DNA from: Fimbriimonas ginsengisoli Gsoil 348
Lineage (GTDB): Bacteria > Armatimonadota > Fimbriimonadia > Fimbriimonadales > Fimbriimonadaceae
Direction: 5' to 3'
Assembly: GCF_000724625.1 (NCBI RefSeq)
Contig: NZ_CP007139.1
Coordinates: 1,302,001-1,366,000, forward strand
DNA length: 64,000 nucleotides
Below the pieces are notes generated by a model. It was not told the origin of the DNA. It was given only the letters and a program-made list of their open reading frames with translations, and made no database searches. Shown one piece after another: positions 1 through 8,321 of this stretch (the stretch's first letter is position 1; the number at the start of each line of letters is the position of its first letter). The position numbers and the translations under genes were made by a program.

Positions 1-239
1 GCCCCCGGACCCGTCACTCATCCCAACACCCTCACTCCTTCGTCCCCTGATGCACCCCGAGGAGCGAAATAGGGCCCCGAAATGGTCTCTTGCGTGATCT
101 ATGGTTAGGGACGACCTTCGTTGGCTTTTGTGATCGTCTTCGGCCAGCAAACCTGCAGCAATACGGCAGCACCGTTGAAGCCCTTCGTCTCCAAAGGGTT
201 ACGCCCCCGGAATACTGCTGGGGGCGTTAGCACACAGGG
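1..239. other. Left edge, no gene seen
   Basis: I see no convincing gene in this stretch. Frames reading rightward through it run antisense into the next gene and have no family resemblance. It contains an inverted repeat, ACGCCCCC at 201-208 and GGGGGCGT at 220-227 with an 11-base loop, just past the stop of the leftward gene. That position suits a terminator, but no T-run follows on the minus strand. Confidence 0.4.
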
Positions 240-848
240 TCAGTCGCCGATTTTCTTGCTGGCGGCTTGGGTGGTCTTTAGCCATGGCTCGAAGGCCAGG
301 CCGATGGCTTGCCGGGCGGCGCGTTGTTGGTGGGGGGTTTTGGGGCCTCCGCTGAGGGCGGTGAAGCCCATGGAGACGAGGAGGGCGCCGGCGGTTTCGA
401 GACCTTTTTCGACGCGGGTGCTGTCGGCCTTTACATTCTTGGCATCAAGAGCCACTTCTTCCTTCTTGACGTCGATAATCATGCAGTCGACCGTGCAGTC
501 GGCTTTTGTCTTCGGGCCAAGGGAAACCCACACGCTCTTGGTGTGCCACTTCGCCCGACCCGCGCATACCCAGTCGACGTGCAGCTTCTTCCCGAGGGCG
601 AGTAAGTCCTTCGCGGAGGGCATGGCGGGAAAGTCCTCGTCATCCTTGAGCTCGGTAGGAATGGGAGCCAACTTCAAATCCGTTTCCCACGCCACCTGAA
701 CGGCGGCGGGCGAAAGCACCTCGTGCTTTGTTTTCTCGAAGAGAGTCGTGATCGTCTCCCGCGCCGTCTTGACCGCACTCTCGGTGCCGCCTTTCAGGCA
801 CCAGGGAAGGACAGCCACTCGCTCGGCCGGCGTTTGAGCGTGAGTCAA
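240..848 (-). CDS. Hypothetical protein, possibly CsgG/LpoB-like
   Basis: A 202-residue protein of unknown function. The opening RVAVLPW stretch, followed by helices and alternating strands, resembles the start of the fold shared by CsgG/LpoB-type envelope proteins, but I see no diagnostic motif, so this is only an analogy. The start used is TTG at 848. An in-frame stop lies only 15 bases upstream (864-866), so no signal peptide can be added, although proteins with this beginning usually have one. Either the protein is cytoplasmic or its 5' end has been lost. Codon use looks coding throughout. Confidence 0.6.
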   Translation of the reverse strand: MTHAQTPAERVAVLPWCLKGGTESAVKTARETITTLFEKTKHEVLSPAAVQVAWETDLKLAPIPTELKDDEDFPAMPSAKDLLALGKKLHVDWVCAGRAKWHTKSVWVSLGPKTKADCTVDCMIIDVKKEEVALDAKNVKADSTRVEKGLETAGALLVSMGFTALSGGPKTPHQQRAARQAIGLAFEPWLKTTQAASKKIGD

Positions 849-1178
849 CGCGGGGCCGCGGGGTCACCTATGGCCCGTGTGACGGAGCCACGACCTTGAT
901 TTCATGGCCAAGCCACCCGTGATCGATTAGAGAGGCATTTCGGATCCCCGCGACCGAACGAAGCATAAGTAGACGAATATCTACCTATTTGTGCTACAAT
1001 GGGGGTTGGTGCCCCATGCATGCCCAGATCAACAACCCTTCGAGGTCGAAAAGTAAAAAACACGGAACGAACCCAGATTTGAACCTAATCGGGACAAAAA
1101 CGAACCCAAAAAGTGCGGATTCCGACCTGCCTTCACCGGCGTCGCCATAATCAAGATTCTCCGAGAGGTCTCCAAGAA
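849..1178. other. Upstream region of the methyltransferase
   Basis: There is no gene here. A weak promoter can be read, with a -10 TACAAT at 995-1000 but only a poor -35 before it. The AT-richer part from 1040 to 1115 repeats the phrase ACGAACCCA. An upstream ATG at 1113 is in frame with the methyltransferase, but the 22 residues it adds are basic and unlike the family. Confidence 0.4.
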
Positions 1179-2042
1179 ATGTCCGCCGAGAACACCACAC
1201 CACCACCGAACGCGGCTCAGATTGAATATTGGAATAAGGGGGGCGGGGCGGCGTGGTCGAACTATCACGACCTGCTGGATCGCCAGCTAGGTCCGTTAGG
1301 ACACGAGGCCATGCGGGTGCTTGATCTAAAAGCCGGCGAGGCTGTGCTCGATATCGGTTGCGGCTGTGGCCAGACGACGTTCGAACTCGCCACCCGCGTG
1401 GGGCCGACCGGGTCGGTGACGGGGGTCGATATCTCGGCGCCGATGCTCGCGATCGCGGAGGCTCGGGCGCCTCATGACGGGGCGGGCGAGATCGAATTCC
1501 GGCTACGGGACGTTCAGACCGACGACCTCGGGATCGGCCGGTACGACGTCGCGTTCTCGCGATTCGGGGTGATGTTTTTCAGCGAGCCGACGGTGGCGTT
1601 TCGCAACATCCACCGTGCGCTCCGGCCGGACGGCCGGCTTGCATTCGTCTGCTGGCAGCCGTTCTCATCGAACCCCTGGATGCGCGAACCGCTCGAGGCG
1701 GTTCGCCACCTACTACCACCCTCGGAGCCTCCCGACCCATTGGCGCCCGGCCCCTTCGCATTTGCCGACCCCGACCGCGTTCGCGGAATCTTGACCGATG
1801 CGGGATTCACGAACATCGACATTGCGTCGTTTGAAACCACCCTCGGCAGTGGCTCGGTCGACGAGACGCTCGCCGTGACGCTGCGAATCGGACCCCTCGG
1901 CCGAGCCGTAGCCGACCAGCCCGAACGGTTACCGGAACTTGCCGGTCCCGTCCGAGCCGTCCTCGAGCGATACCTAACGTCAAATGGTGTTCAGATCCCA
2001 GCCTCGGCCTGGATCGTTCGCGCATTGGGTAGACAAGAATAG
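1179..2042 (+). CDS. Class I SAM-dependent methyltransferase
   Basis: A 287-residue small-molecule methyltransferase of the Methyltransf_11/25 type. Motif I, VLDIGCGCGQ, lies at residues 56-65 and binds S-adenosylmethionine. The acidic post-I motif GVDIS follows near residue 84, and the post-II region FSRFGVMFF comes later. The N-terminal segment with IEYWN resembles UbiE/COQ5-like and sterol-methylase-like enzymes, but the substrate cannot be read from sequence. I chose ATG 1179 over the in-frame ATG 1113 because GAGAGG lies 11 bases before it and the alignable part begins there. Its stop directly abuts the stop of the convergent lipoprotein gene, leaving no spacer. Confidence 0.85.
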   Translation: MSAENTTPPPNAAQIEYWNKGGGAAWSNYHDLLDRQLGPLGHEAMRVLDLKAGEAVLDIGCGCGQTTFELATRVGPTGSVTGVDISAPMLAIAEARAPHDGAGEIEFRLRDVQTDDLGIGRYDVAFSRFGVMFFSEPTVAFRNIHRALRPDGRLAFVCWQPFSSNPWMREPLEAVRHLLPPSEPPDPLAPGPFAFADPDRVRGILTDAGFTNIDIASFETTLGSGSVDETLAVTLRIGPLGRAVADQPERLPELAGPVRAVLERYLTSNGVQIPASAWIVRALGRQE

Positions 2043-2792
2043 TTAACGAGGAGAGATCCGGAAGCTCCCTTTGAAACTGAACCTCTTTGAGGGAGTGGCG
2101 CGGTCATAGGTGATTTCGTTATCCACGGTGACGGTCGTGGAGGCGAAATTACTTAAGCGAAACGAGAAACGCGATGACATTGCGGAGGACCGGTTATCTG
2201 GGTGGACGTTAAGGTTCGCCGGGCCACTGTCGTAGAGCCACACTCTAAGGAAGGCATCGTTCCATGTCCCGGAATATCCTTTGACGCCGCCAGAATTAAA
2301 GTCTGGCTGATCCGAGATCGTTGCGACCCCGCTCATCGGGCCGGTGGTGAGATTGAAGCTAATGTTCGCCCTCGACGGGTGGGGAGACGCGGCCTGACGC
2401 ACGAAATGAAGCGTTTGACCGGAAATGTCAGATCGGATGAGATCCAGGCTGCCGTCACGGTTCATCTTTCCAGTCAATTGGAATTCAGCCCCGTCTTCCA
2501 GTTCACAGGTTGCCTCAACCGAACTCCCCTTGACGGAACCTTCAAAGACTCCCTCCTGGAATGCGTAAATGCCCGTCTCCGCCGCCACGACGAAGTCGCC
2601 GTTCCAATGATCGCTGGAGTCGGGCAACACCTCCAAGACCATCGGCGAACCGTCGGGAAGGGTCGCCACGTATTGCGCCGCATCCGTCCCTCCCAGGGTG
2701 GCTCCCGGTCCCGAGGATGAAGTGGAACCACCACATCCGTTTAAGACCATGAGGAAAGAAAATGCGACTACCGGCAAAAAAGGTTTGGGCAC
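2043..2792 (-). CDS. Hypothetical lipoprotein
   Basis: A 249-residue exported lipoprotein. The N-terminus is a type II signal peptide with lipobox LNGC (Cys20), followed by a Gly/Ser-rich linker. The rest is predicted beta-rich, with repeated strands and few charged clusters, and I recognise no family. It converges directly on the methyltransferase gene. Function is unknown; a surface or periplasmic beta-sandwich protein is the most that can be said. Confidence 0.75.
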   Translation of the reverse strand: MPKPFLPVVAFSFLMVLNGCGGSTSSSGPGATLGGTDAAQYVATLPDGSPMVLEVLPDSSDHWNGDFVVAAETGIYAFQEGVFEGSVKGSSVEATCELEDGAEFQLTGKMNRDGSLDLIRSDISGQTLHFVRQAASPHPSRANISFNLTTGPMSGVATISDQPDFNSGGVKGYSGTWNDAFLRVWLYDSGPANLNVHPDNRSSAMSSRFSFRLSNFASTTVTVDNEITYDRATPSKRFSFKGSFRISPR

Positions 2793-2901
2793 TAAGCAGC
2801 TTAGCCGTAATCGCCGTTTTCGTCGACGAGGTGTTTCCGACCACCAGTCATGACCTTGGGCGGGCGAGATATGGACAGCGTCCGGAATTCTCCACCCCCA
2901 A

Positions 2902-2950
2902 CCCCCTCCTCATCGCACATACATCGACGAGGAGGGGGCTTCGGATTTTT
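2902..2950 (+). terminator. Orphan rho-independent terminator
   Basis: CCCCCTCCTC (2902-2911) pairs perfectly with GAGGAGGGGG (2929-2938). A T-rich tail, ATTTTTGATTT, follows at 2945. It reads as a plus-strand terminator, yet the gene on its left is on the minus strand, so nothing obvious is being terminated. Confidence 0.6.
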
Positions 2951-2961
2951 GATTTGGGCGG

Positions 2962-3008
2962 TTGCCAATTCTTGAAAACACGTATATAATCAACTGGTTT
3001 TATAACCA
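2962..3008 (+). promoter_or_regulatory. arsR promoter and operator
   Basis: A near-consensus sigma-70-type promoter: TTGCCA at 2962-2967, a 17-base spacer and TATAAT at 2985-2990. The predicted transcription start falls inside an inverted repeat, TGGTT-TTAT-AACCA (2995-3008), that ends immediately before the ArsR start codon. There is no room for a normal Shine-Dalgarno site. Autorepression by the ArsR protein through this repeat is the natural inference. Confidence 0.65.
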
Positions 3009-3359
3009 ATGAGTTATTCACAGCCTGAACAATTGAATGCTACGTTTGCCGCTCTCGCCGATCCGACTCGGCGGGCGATCTTGGCGCGGCTTGCGCAAGG
3101 GGAGGCTTCGGTGAACGAGCTGGCGCTTCCCTTTGCGATGAGCCAGCCGGCTATTTCCAAACACATCAAGGTGTTGGAGCATGCCGGGCTGATCTCGCGG
3201 AGTCGCGAGGCGCAGAAGCGGCCGTGCCGAATCGAAGCGAAGCCCTTGGCGGAAGCCTCGGAATGGCTCGAGAGGTACCGACAGTTTTGGGAAGGCAACT
3301 TCCAGCGGCTCGACGGTTTGCTGGAAGAGTTGAAGGCTCTACGACCCGACGGACTTTAA
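3009..3359 (+). CDS. ArsR-family transcriptional regulator
   Basis: A 116-residue winged-helix repressor of the SdpR-like branch of ArsR/SmtB. The signature LADPTRRAILARL lies near residues 16-28. The recognition helix, MSQPAISKHIKVLEHAGL, is around residues 44-61, with a basic wing following. No metal-binding cysteine pair is visible, so it probably does not sense metal. It is the first gene of a three-gene operon with a GyrI-like protein (3 bases downstream) and an SRPBCC protein. The same regulator-plus-SRPBCC arrangement recurs twice in this window. Confidence 0.9.
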   Translation: MSYSQPEQLNATFAALADPTRRAILARLAQGEASVNELALPFAMSQPAISKHIKVLEHAGLISRSREAQKRPCRIEAKPLAEASEWLERYRQFWEGNFQRLDGLLEELKALRPDGL

Positions 3360-3362
3360 GAC

Positions 3363-3830
3363 ATGCTCGACACACCAGAAATCGCTCAAACCGACTCCCT
3401 CACCACCGCGACGATCCGGCTCACCATTCCCCGACACGAGATTCAGCAGGTGATGGGGCCGGCGATCCAAGAGGTAATGGCGGCCGTGGCCGCCCAAGGG
3501 CTCACGCCGACCGGCCCGGTCTTCTCCTATCACTACAAGATGGACCCCGGAACTTTCGACTTCGAAGTCGGCATTCCGGTCGCCTCGCCGCCCACTCCGG
3601 TTGGCCGGGTGCAGGCAAGCCAACTGCCGGCGCGGAAAGTGGCGCGCACCACCTACCGCGGACCTTACGAAGGGCTGGGCGAGGGTTGGGGCAAATTCGC
3701 AGACTGGATCGAAGGGCAGGGGCTTGCCACCGCGCCGGATCTGTGGGAGTTTTACGCCGCCGGGCCGGAATCGGGCGACGATTCTTCGACTTGGCGCACC
3801 GAGCTGGTGAAGCCGTTGGTGGACCAATGA
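3363..3830 (+). CDS. GyrI-like effector-binding domain protein
   Basis: A 155-residue stand-alone GyrI-like domain, the fold that binds small hydrophobic or cationic ligands in AraC- and MerR-type regulators. The FDFEVGIPV strand, the ARTTYRGPYEGLGEGW segment (residues 94-109) and the closing LWEFYAAGPES are characteristic. There is no DNA-binding domain. It lies between the ArsR and SRPBCC genes, and its TGA overlaps the next ATG by four bases, so the two are translationally coupled. It is likely a ligand-binding or sequestering partner of the operon; the ligand is unknown. Confidence 0.8.
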   Translation: MLDTPEIAQTDSLTTATIRLTIPRHEIQQVMGPAIQEVMAAVAAQGLTPTGPVFSYHYKMDPGTFDFEVGIPVASPPTPVGRVQASQLPARKVARTTYRGPYEGLGEGWGKFADWIEGQGLATAPDLWEFYAAGPESGDDSSTWRTELVKPLVDQ

Positions 3831-4321
3831 GGCCCGGCCTCGTAGTAACCGCGCCAGGCGATCTCGAGATCGTCATGACGCGGTCGTTCGACGCGCCACG
3901 GGATCTGGTTTTCGAAGCGATGACGAAGCAGGAGTTCTTGCGGCGCTGGCTCTTGGGGCCGGATGGGTGGACGATGACGGTTTGCGAGTTCGACGCCCGC
4001 CCCGGGGGACACTATCGGTATGAGTGGAAGCACGCCGACGGGGCGGCAATGGGCATGGGCGGGACTTTCCTGGAGGTCGTTCCGCCCGAGCGGATGGTTC
4101 AACGCGAGAAATTCGACGAGCCGTGGTACCCGGGCGAAGCGATCGTGACGACTAACCTTCAAGAGGTAGCAGGGCAGACAACCCTGGTCGTGACGCTTCG
4201 GTACGAGACGAAGGAAGCGCGCGACGGCGTGCTCAAATCGCCGATGGAAGGCGGAGTCTCGGCGAGCTACGATCGTCTGGAGGCGATCCTGCGCGAGCAA
4301 TTCGGCTCGCCGGCGGAATAA
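3827..4321 (+). CDS. SRPBCC (AHSA1-like) protein
   Basis: A 164-residue START-like hydrophobic-cavity protein of the AHSA1 type. Typical features are RSFDAPRDLVFEAMT at the N-terminus, FLRRWLLGPDGW, the central FDARPGGHYRYEW strands and the C-terminal SYDRLEAIL helix. Members bind lipids, polyketides or other small molecules and are very often encoded with ArsR regulators. The start is ATG 3827 in the ATGA overlap with the GyrI-like gene. The frame is open back to 3224, but that extension lies inside the upstream genes and is not used. Confidence 0.85.
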   Translation: MRPGLVVTAPGDLEIVMTRSFDAPRDLVFEAMTKQEFLRRWLLGPDGWTMTVCEFDARPGGHYRYEWKHADGAAMGMGGTFLEVVPPERMVQREKFDEPWYPGEAIVTTNLQEVAGQTTLVVTLRYETKEARDGVLKSPMEGGVSASYDRLEAILREQFGSPAE

Positions 4322-4705
4322 AGATAGCTAAAGCTATTCCTCCGCTCGCGGCATCGCTTGTGCTCGGCATGGGTGTTCTCGTGGTGGTGGGACGTCGTAA
4401 ACCGGCGGCGCAATCTCGCGTCGCCGATTGACCATGCAGATCCACCCGTAGCCCGTGGATAAGGGGCATTGACAAATTAGGTTTACATTCCCCTTGCCTG
4501 ATTTCACCCGTAGCCCGTGGCTTTAGCCGCGGTTCAAGGTTCTACCGGGGATAAATCCCCGGGCTTCGGGTGAACCTTTCTTGTCAATCTATATTTGTCA
4601 ATCACCATAACCTTCGGGTCACGGGGTTTTGTCCCGGATTATTGGCCTGGGGGGCTGCTATGAGAAGGGTTCAAGTTATTGGTAGTCTAGGTTTGCAGGC
4701 CGCCA
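4322..4705. other. Repeat-filled intergenic region
   Basis: The 384 bases before the GH31 gene hold no complete gene. They contain a small inverted repeat (ATAGCT-AA-AGCTAT, 4324-4337) and an open stretch at 4333-4431 that would encode a hydrophobic segment followed by GRRK. One copy of the long dispersed repeat fills 4443-4590. Confidence 0.6.
4443..4590 (+). repeat. Dispersed palindromic repeat, copy A
   Basis: About 148 bases, nearly identical to the reverse complement of 45433-45579. It is built from imperfect palindromes: CACCCGTAGCCCGTGG units, TTTAGCCGCGGTTCAAGG, and CCGGGGATAAATCCCCGG followed by TTCGGGTGAACC. It is non-coding, can fold into stem-loops and lies outside genes in both places. 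It is best described as a REP/BIME-like or MITE-like element. The two copies share the AT-rich flank AAATTAGGTTTACATT as well as the GC-rich core. Confidence 0.85.
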
Positions 4706-7399
4706 ATGTTCATTCACCTTCCTCCTACGCAAGCTCCCTTTTCCCGTGTCGACGATGGGATCGTTATTCGGTTGAAAGGGGGACGCCTAAGGCTCCAGGT
4801 GAATTCGCCGGAGATCGTTCGAGTTCGATTTACCCAGGGGGAGGACCGCGGTCCGGCCAGCCTGGCGGTGATCGCAAGGCCCACTAAGACGGCGTTCTCG
4901 GTGGTCCAGAAGGGAGGCGAGATCTCACTGAAGACCTCGGCGATGCAGGTCGTGGTCGAGAAGCGGACCGGCGCGGTCAGGTTTTTAGACGAAAAGGGGA
5001 AGCCGATCCTCTCCGAGCGGCCGAACAAGAGCCTTACCCCCTCCAAAGTTGCCGGGATTCCGACGCTACGCAGCCGGCTGGGATTCGATCTTGCGCCGGG
5101 GGAGGCGATCTACGGCTTGGGACAGCGGCAGGACGGACTGCTGAACCACCGGGGGAGCTTGGTCCATCTCCAGCAGGAAAACCGGATCATCGCGGTGCCG
5201 ATGCTTCTGTCGAGTCGCGGCTACGGCCTGCTCTGGGACAACCCGGCCATTACCGACGTGGATGTGGCGGGAGGCACCGAAGCGCCCCTCGATAGCTCGT
5301 GGCTCCGGGACGAAAACGGCACTCCCGGAGGGCTAACCGGGCGGTATTTCGAGGGCAAGTCGTTCGAGAAGCTCGTGCTCACCCGGAAGGACCCGAAGAT
5401 CGATTTCGACTGGGGCAAGACGCCTCCGCCAGGCCTTCCGCATGACGACTACAGCGTCCGCTGGACCGGATTCCTCGAAGTTCCGAAGGACGGCGAGTAC
5501 AACCTCGTTCCCGGCGGCGACGATGGCTTCCGCCTCTTCGTGGACGATCGGATGGTCACCGAAGACTGGAACGCCCGCGCCTTTCTTAGCATTCCGACAA
5601 AGGTTCGTTTGCGGGCGGGTCGGCACAAGCTCCGATTCGAATACTTTCAGGCACGCTACGACGCGAGGGTGCGGCTTGCGCTGCATACCCCCGCCACGGA
5701 CCCAAGTGTCACCTGGACCTCAGAGGCGGCGGACGCCGTCGATTACGTTTTCTTCAAGGGACCCAGCCTCGAGAAGGTGATCCAAGGGTATCGACGGATG
5801 ACGGGGCAAGCGCCGATGTTCGGACGATGGGCGTTCGGTTTGTGGCAAAGCCGGGAGCGGTACAAGACCCAGGCCGAGCTGCTGGACGTGGTGCGCCGCT
5901 ATCGCGACGCGAAGATCCCGCTCGACGGGATCATTCAAGATTGGCAGTACTGGCCGAAGAACTCATGGGGTACCCACCATTTCGATCCCGACCGGTACCC
6001 CGACCCGGCTGGAATGATGCGAACGCTCCACGAGGAGGGGATCCACACCCTTATCTCCGTGTGGCCCAAGTTCGACGTGGGAAGCGGGAACGCGAAGGAG
6101 CTGGAGCGAGCCGGCGCGCTATTCCCCAAGGTCATCCCTTACGTCTATCCGGAAGGAAGGGGGCAATGGTACGACCCGTTCAGCTCGGTGGGACGCCGAA
6201 CGTATTGGGGTCAGATCTCCCGAGAGCTGGCGGGCAAAGGGTGGGACGGATGGTGGCTCGACGGGAGCGAGGCCGAATTGGGCGGGGCTTGGGGCGAGTT
6301 CCGCGACTTCAAGACTGCCCGCGGTCCCGGCTCGAGCGTTTTCAATGCCTACCCTTTGATGCATACGCAGGGAGTGTACGAGGGGTGGCGAGCCGAGCAC
6401 CGCGATCGACGGGCCATCATTCTCACGCGATCGGCGTACGCCGGCCAGCAACGGAACGGCGCGATCTCGTGGTCGGGCGACATCGCGGCCACGTGGGACG
6501 TTTTTGCCAAGCAAATCCCCGCCGGGCTCAACTTCTCGATGTCGGGCATACCGTACTGGAACACGGATACGGGTGGCTTCTTCAATGTGCCGCCGGTGAC
6601 CGACAAGGGGTATCAGGACCTGTTCGCCCGCTGGTTCCAGTTCAGCGTGTTCTGCCCGATGCTCCGCATCCACGGCACCGATAACCCCAAGGAAATCTGG
6701 CGCTGGCCTTCGCCCACCCGCGACACTCTCGTGCGGTTCGACGAGCTGCGGTACCACCTGCTTCCCTACATCTACTCCACGGCGTGGCAGGTTACGAGCC
6801 GGGGATCGACGATGATGCGAGGATTGCCGATCGACTTTCGAGAAGACGAAAAGGTCTTGGACATCACTGACCAATTTATGTTCGGTCCTTCCCTCATGGC
6901 TTGTCCCGTGACCAAACCAAATGCGGTTAGCCGGGCGGTGTACCTGCCCAAAGGCACGAGTTGGATCGATTTCTGGACGGGGGCGAGGTATGCGGGCGGG
7001 AAAACGGTCGAATGCGATGCCAAGGAGAAGCTGCCGGTGTTGGTAAGGGCGGGCTCGATCCTTCCCTACGGTCCCTCCGTGCAGAACGCCCAGCAGTCGC
7101 AGGACCCGACGGAGCTGCGGGTTTACCCTGGCGCCAACGGAGCGTTCACGATCTACGATGACGCTGGGGACGGTTATGGCTACGAGAAGGGAGCGTACGC
7201 TACGATCGACCTGCGCTGGGACGATCGGACGCACACGTTGACGATCGGCAAACGGAACGGGAGTTACCCTGGGATGCCGCCTTCACGAACGTTCCGGATC
7301 GTGCTCGTCCAGCCTGGGGCCGGAGTGGGGATCCCGTCGACGGCGCAAGTTCGGCGAACGGCGAGGTACATCGGCGACCGGATAGTGGTCAGACTTTGA
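4706..7399 (+). CDS. GH31 glycoside hydrolase with inserted PA14 domain
   Basis: An 897-residue family 31 alpha-glycosidase (alpha-glucosidase or alpha-xylosidase type). The N-terminal mutarotase-like beta domain covers roughly residues 15-200. A PA14 domain is inserted at about 205-335, beginning GLTGRYFEG and containing the GGDDGFRLFVDD core; PA14 inserts in glycosidases often bind or cap sugars. The barrel follows. Asp519 in WWLDGSE is the expected nucleophile and Asp592 in WSGDIAATW the expected acid/base, both seen in place. Beta domains close the C-terminus. An in-frame TAG at 4688 makes ATG 4706 the only good start, and no signal peptide is evident. Exact substrate specificity cannot be read from these motifs. 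Confidence 0.92.
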   Translation: MFIHLPPTQAPFSRVDDGIVIRLKGGRLRLQVNSPEIVRVRFTQGEDRGPASLAVIARPTKTAFSVVQKGGEISLKTSAMQVVVEKRTGAVRFLDEKGKPILSERPNKSLTPSKVAGIPTLRSRLGFDLAPGEAIYGLGQRQDGLLNHRGSLVHLQQENRIIAVPMLLSSRGYGLLWDNPAITDVDVAGGTEAPLDSSWLRDENGTPGGLTGRYFEGKSFEKLVLTRKDPKIDFDWGKTPPPGLPHDDYSVRWTGFLEVPKDGEYNLVPGGDDGFRLFVDDRMVTEDWNARAFLSIPTKVRLRAGRHKLRFEYFQARYDARVRLALHTPATDPSVTWTSEAADAVDYVFFKGPSLEKVIQGYRRMTGQAPMFGRWAFGLWQSRERYKTQAELLDVVRRYRDAKIPLDGIIQDWQYWPKNSWGTHHFDPDRYPDPAGMMRTLHEEGIHTLISVWPKFDVGSGNAKELERAGALFPKVIPYVYPEGRGQWYDPFSSVGRRTYWGQISRELAGKGWDGWWLDGSEAELGGAWGEFRDFKTARGPGSSVFNAYPLMHTQGVYEGWRAEHRDRRAIILTRSAYAGQQRNGAISWSGDIAATWDVFAKQIPAGLNFSMSGIPYWNTDTGGFFNVPPVTDKGYQDLFARWFQFSVFCPMLRIHGTDNPKEIWRWPSPTRDTLVRFDELRYHLLPYIYSTAWQVTSRGSTMMRGLPIDFREDEKVLDITDQFMFGPSLMACPVTKPNAVSRAVYLPKGTSWIDFWTGARYAGGKTVECDAKEKLPVLVRAGSILPYGPSVQNAQQSQDPTELRVYPGANGAFTIYDDAGDGYGYEKGAYATIDLRWDDRTHTLTIGKRNGSYPGMPPSRTFRIVLVQPGAGVGIPSTAQVRRTARYIGDRIVVRL

Positions 7400-7508
7400 A
7401 TGACGGCGGAAGATCGCAATGCGAGACATCTTCGCGCAGGTACGAACCAAAGCTGCGTCTACAACGCTTCGCGTTATGGACTGTGGTTGATGCGGTAGCA
7501 TCTGATGC

Positions 7509-7751
7509 ATGCGAACCACGTTGGACATTGCGGAGGACGTGCTGTTGGCAGCGAAAGCGCTGGGGAGATTGGAGCATAAGACTGCCGGCCAGGTCCTGTC
7601 GGAGCTGGCCAGGAAGGGACTTGCCGCCTCGAAAGGAGGGGCTGAGATGAGCTCCGAGCAGGAATTCCTCGGGTTTAGGCCATTGCCGATGCGTGGCGTG
7701 GTCGTCACGTCGGAACTGATCGAGCGGCTCCGTGAGGACGAGTTTCTGTGA
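7509..7751 (+). CDS. VapB-like antitoxin
   Basis: An 80-residue antitoxin candidate. Its N-terminus, MRTTLDIAEDVLLAAKALG, has the strand-helix pattern of ribbon-helix-helix VapB proteins, and it ends in an acidic toxin-binding tail, LREDEFL. Its TGA overlaps the GTG start of the PIN toxin gene by four bases, the usual order and coupling of vapBC. It should bind its own promoter and neutralise the toxin. Confidence 0.85.
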   Translation: MRTTLDIAEDVLLAAKALGRLEHKTAGQVLSELARKGLAASKGGAEMSSEQEFLGFRPLPMRGVVVTSELIERLREDEFL

Positions 7752-8176
7752 CCGCTCTACTCGATGTGAACATGCTGCTCGCGTTGCTCGACGGGTCTCA
7801 TGTCCATCACGTCCGCGCCAAGGAGTGGCTGCTCGCGCAACCGAAGCCAACCTGGGCGTCGTGTCCCATTACGCAGAACGGGTTTATTCGGATTATCTCG
7901 CAGAGCGCTTATCCGGGTTCGATCAGTACAAGCCAGGCCTTTTCCCTGCTTGGGACTGCCGCAAGTTCGCCTCACCATCGATTTTGGCCCGACGATCTCA
8001 GTCTCCTTGACGGGTCCCTCATCGATCCAACTCTTGTTCATGGTCCCAAACAGGTTACGGACATTTACCTACTTGCCCTTGCCGTAAAACATAACGGACG
8101 GTTCGTGGCCTTGGACCGGGCAATTCCACTGAGCAGCGTTCGCGGCGCCCAATCGCACCATTTGGTTCTTCTCTAA
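7748..8176 (+). CDS. VapC-like PIN-domain toxin
   Basis: A 142-residue PIN-domain ribonuclease. Asp6 in LLDVNMLLAL is the first metal-binding acid, a conserved Thr/Asn-bearing stretch SCPITQNGF follows near residue 40, and further acids lie in TDIYLLALA and ALDRAI. The start is GTG 7748, overlapping the antitoxin stop. VapC family members cleave tRNA or rRNA when released from VapB. The sequence looks intact, with all expected acidic positions present. Confidence 0.87.
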   Translation: MTALLDVNMLLALLDGSHVHHVRAKEWLLAQPKPTWASCPITQNGFIRIISQSAYPGSISTSQAFSLLGTAASSPHHRFWPDDLSLLDGSLIDPTLVHGPKQVTDIYLLALAVKHNGRFVALDRAIPLSSVRGAQSHHLVLL

Positions 8177-8321
8177 CGGCCCGAACCGGCTTCCCCATCT
8201 CGGCGATTTTGAGGTCGCTGATCTAATTCATTGAACCTCCTGTGGGTTGTCGGCCACCCACCTTTGATTACCGGCACGCTACCCGTCCAATGGCTACCAA
8301 AGGCGTGCCTAAGGAGCAGAA

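Noticed and set aside
121-699. Long rightward frame over the first gene
   Set aside because: It lies antisense to the 240-848 gene, has no family features, and reflects the high-GC codon pattern of the other strand.
3224-3826. N-terminal extension of the first SRPBCC protein
   Set aside because: The extension overlaps the ArsR and GyrI-like genes in another frame; the ATGA overlap at 3827 is the natural start.
6119-7234. 371-codon antisense frame inside the GH31 gene
   Set aside because: It is fully contained in a well-supported gene, Arg/Pro-rich and without domains.
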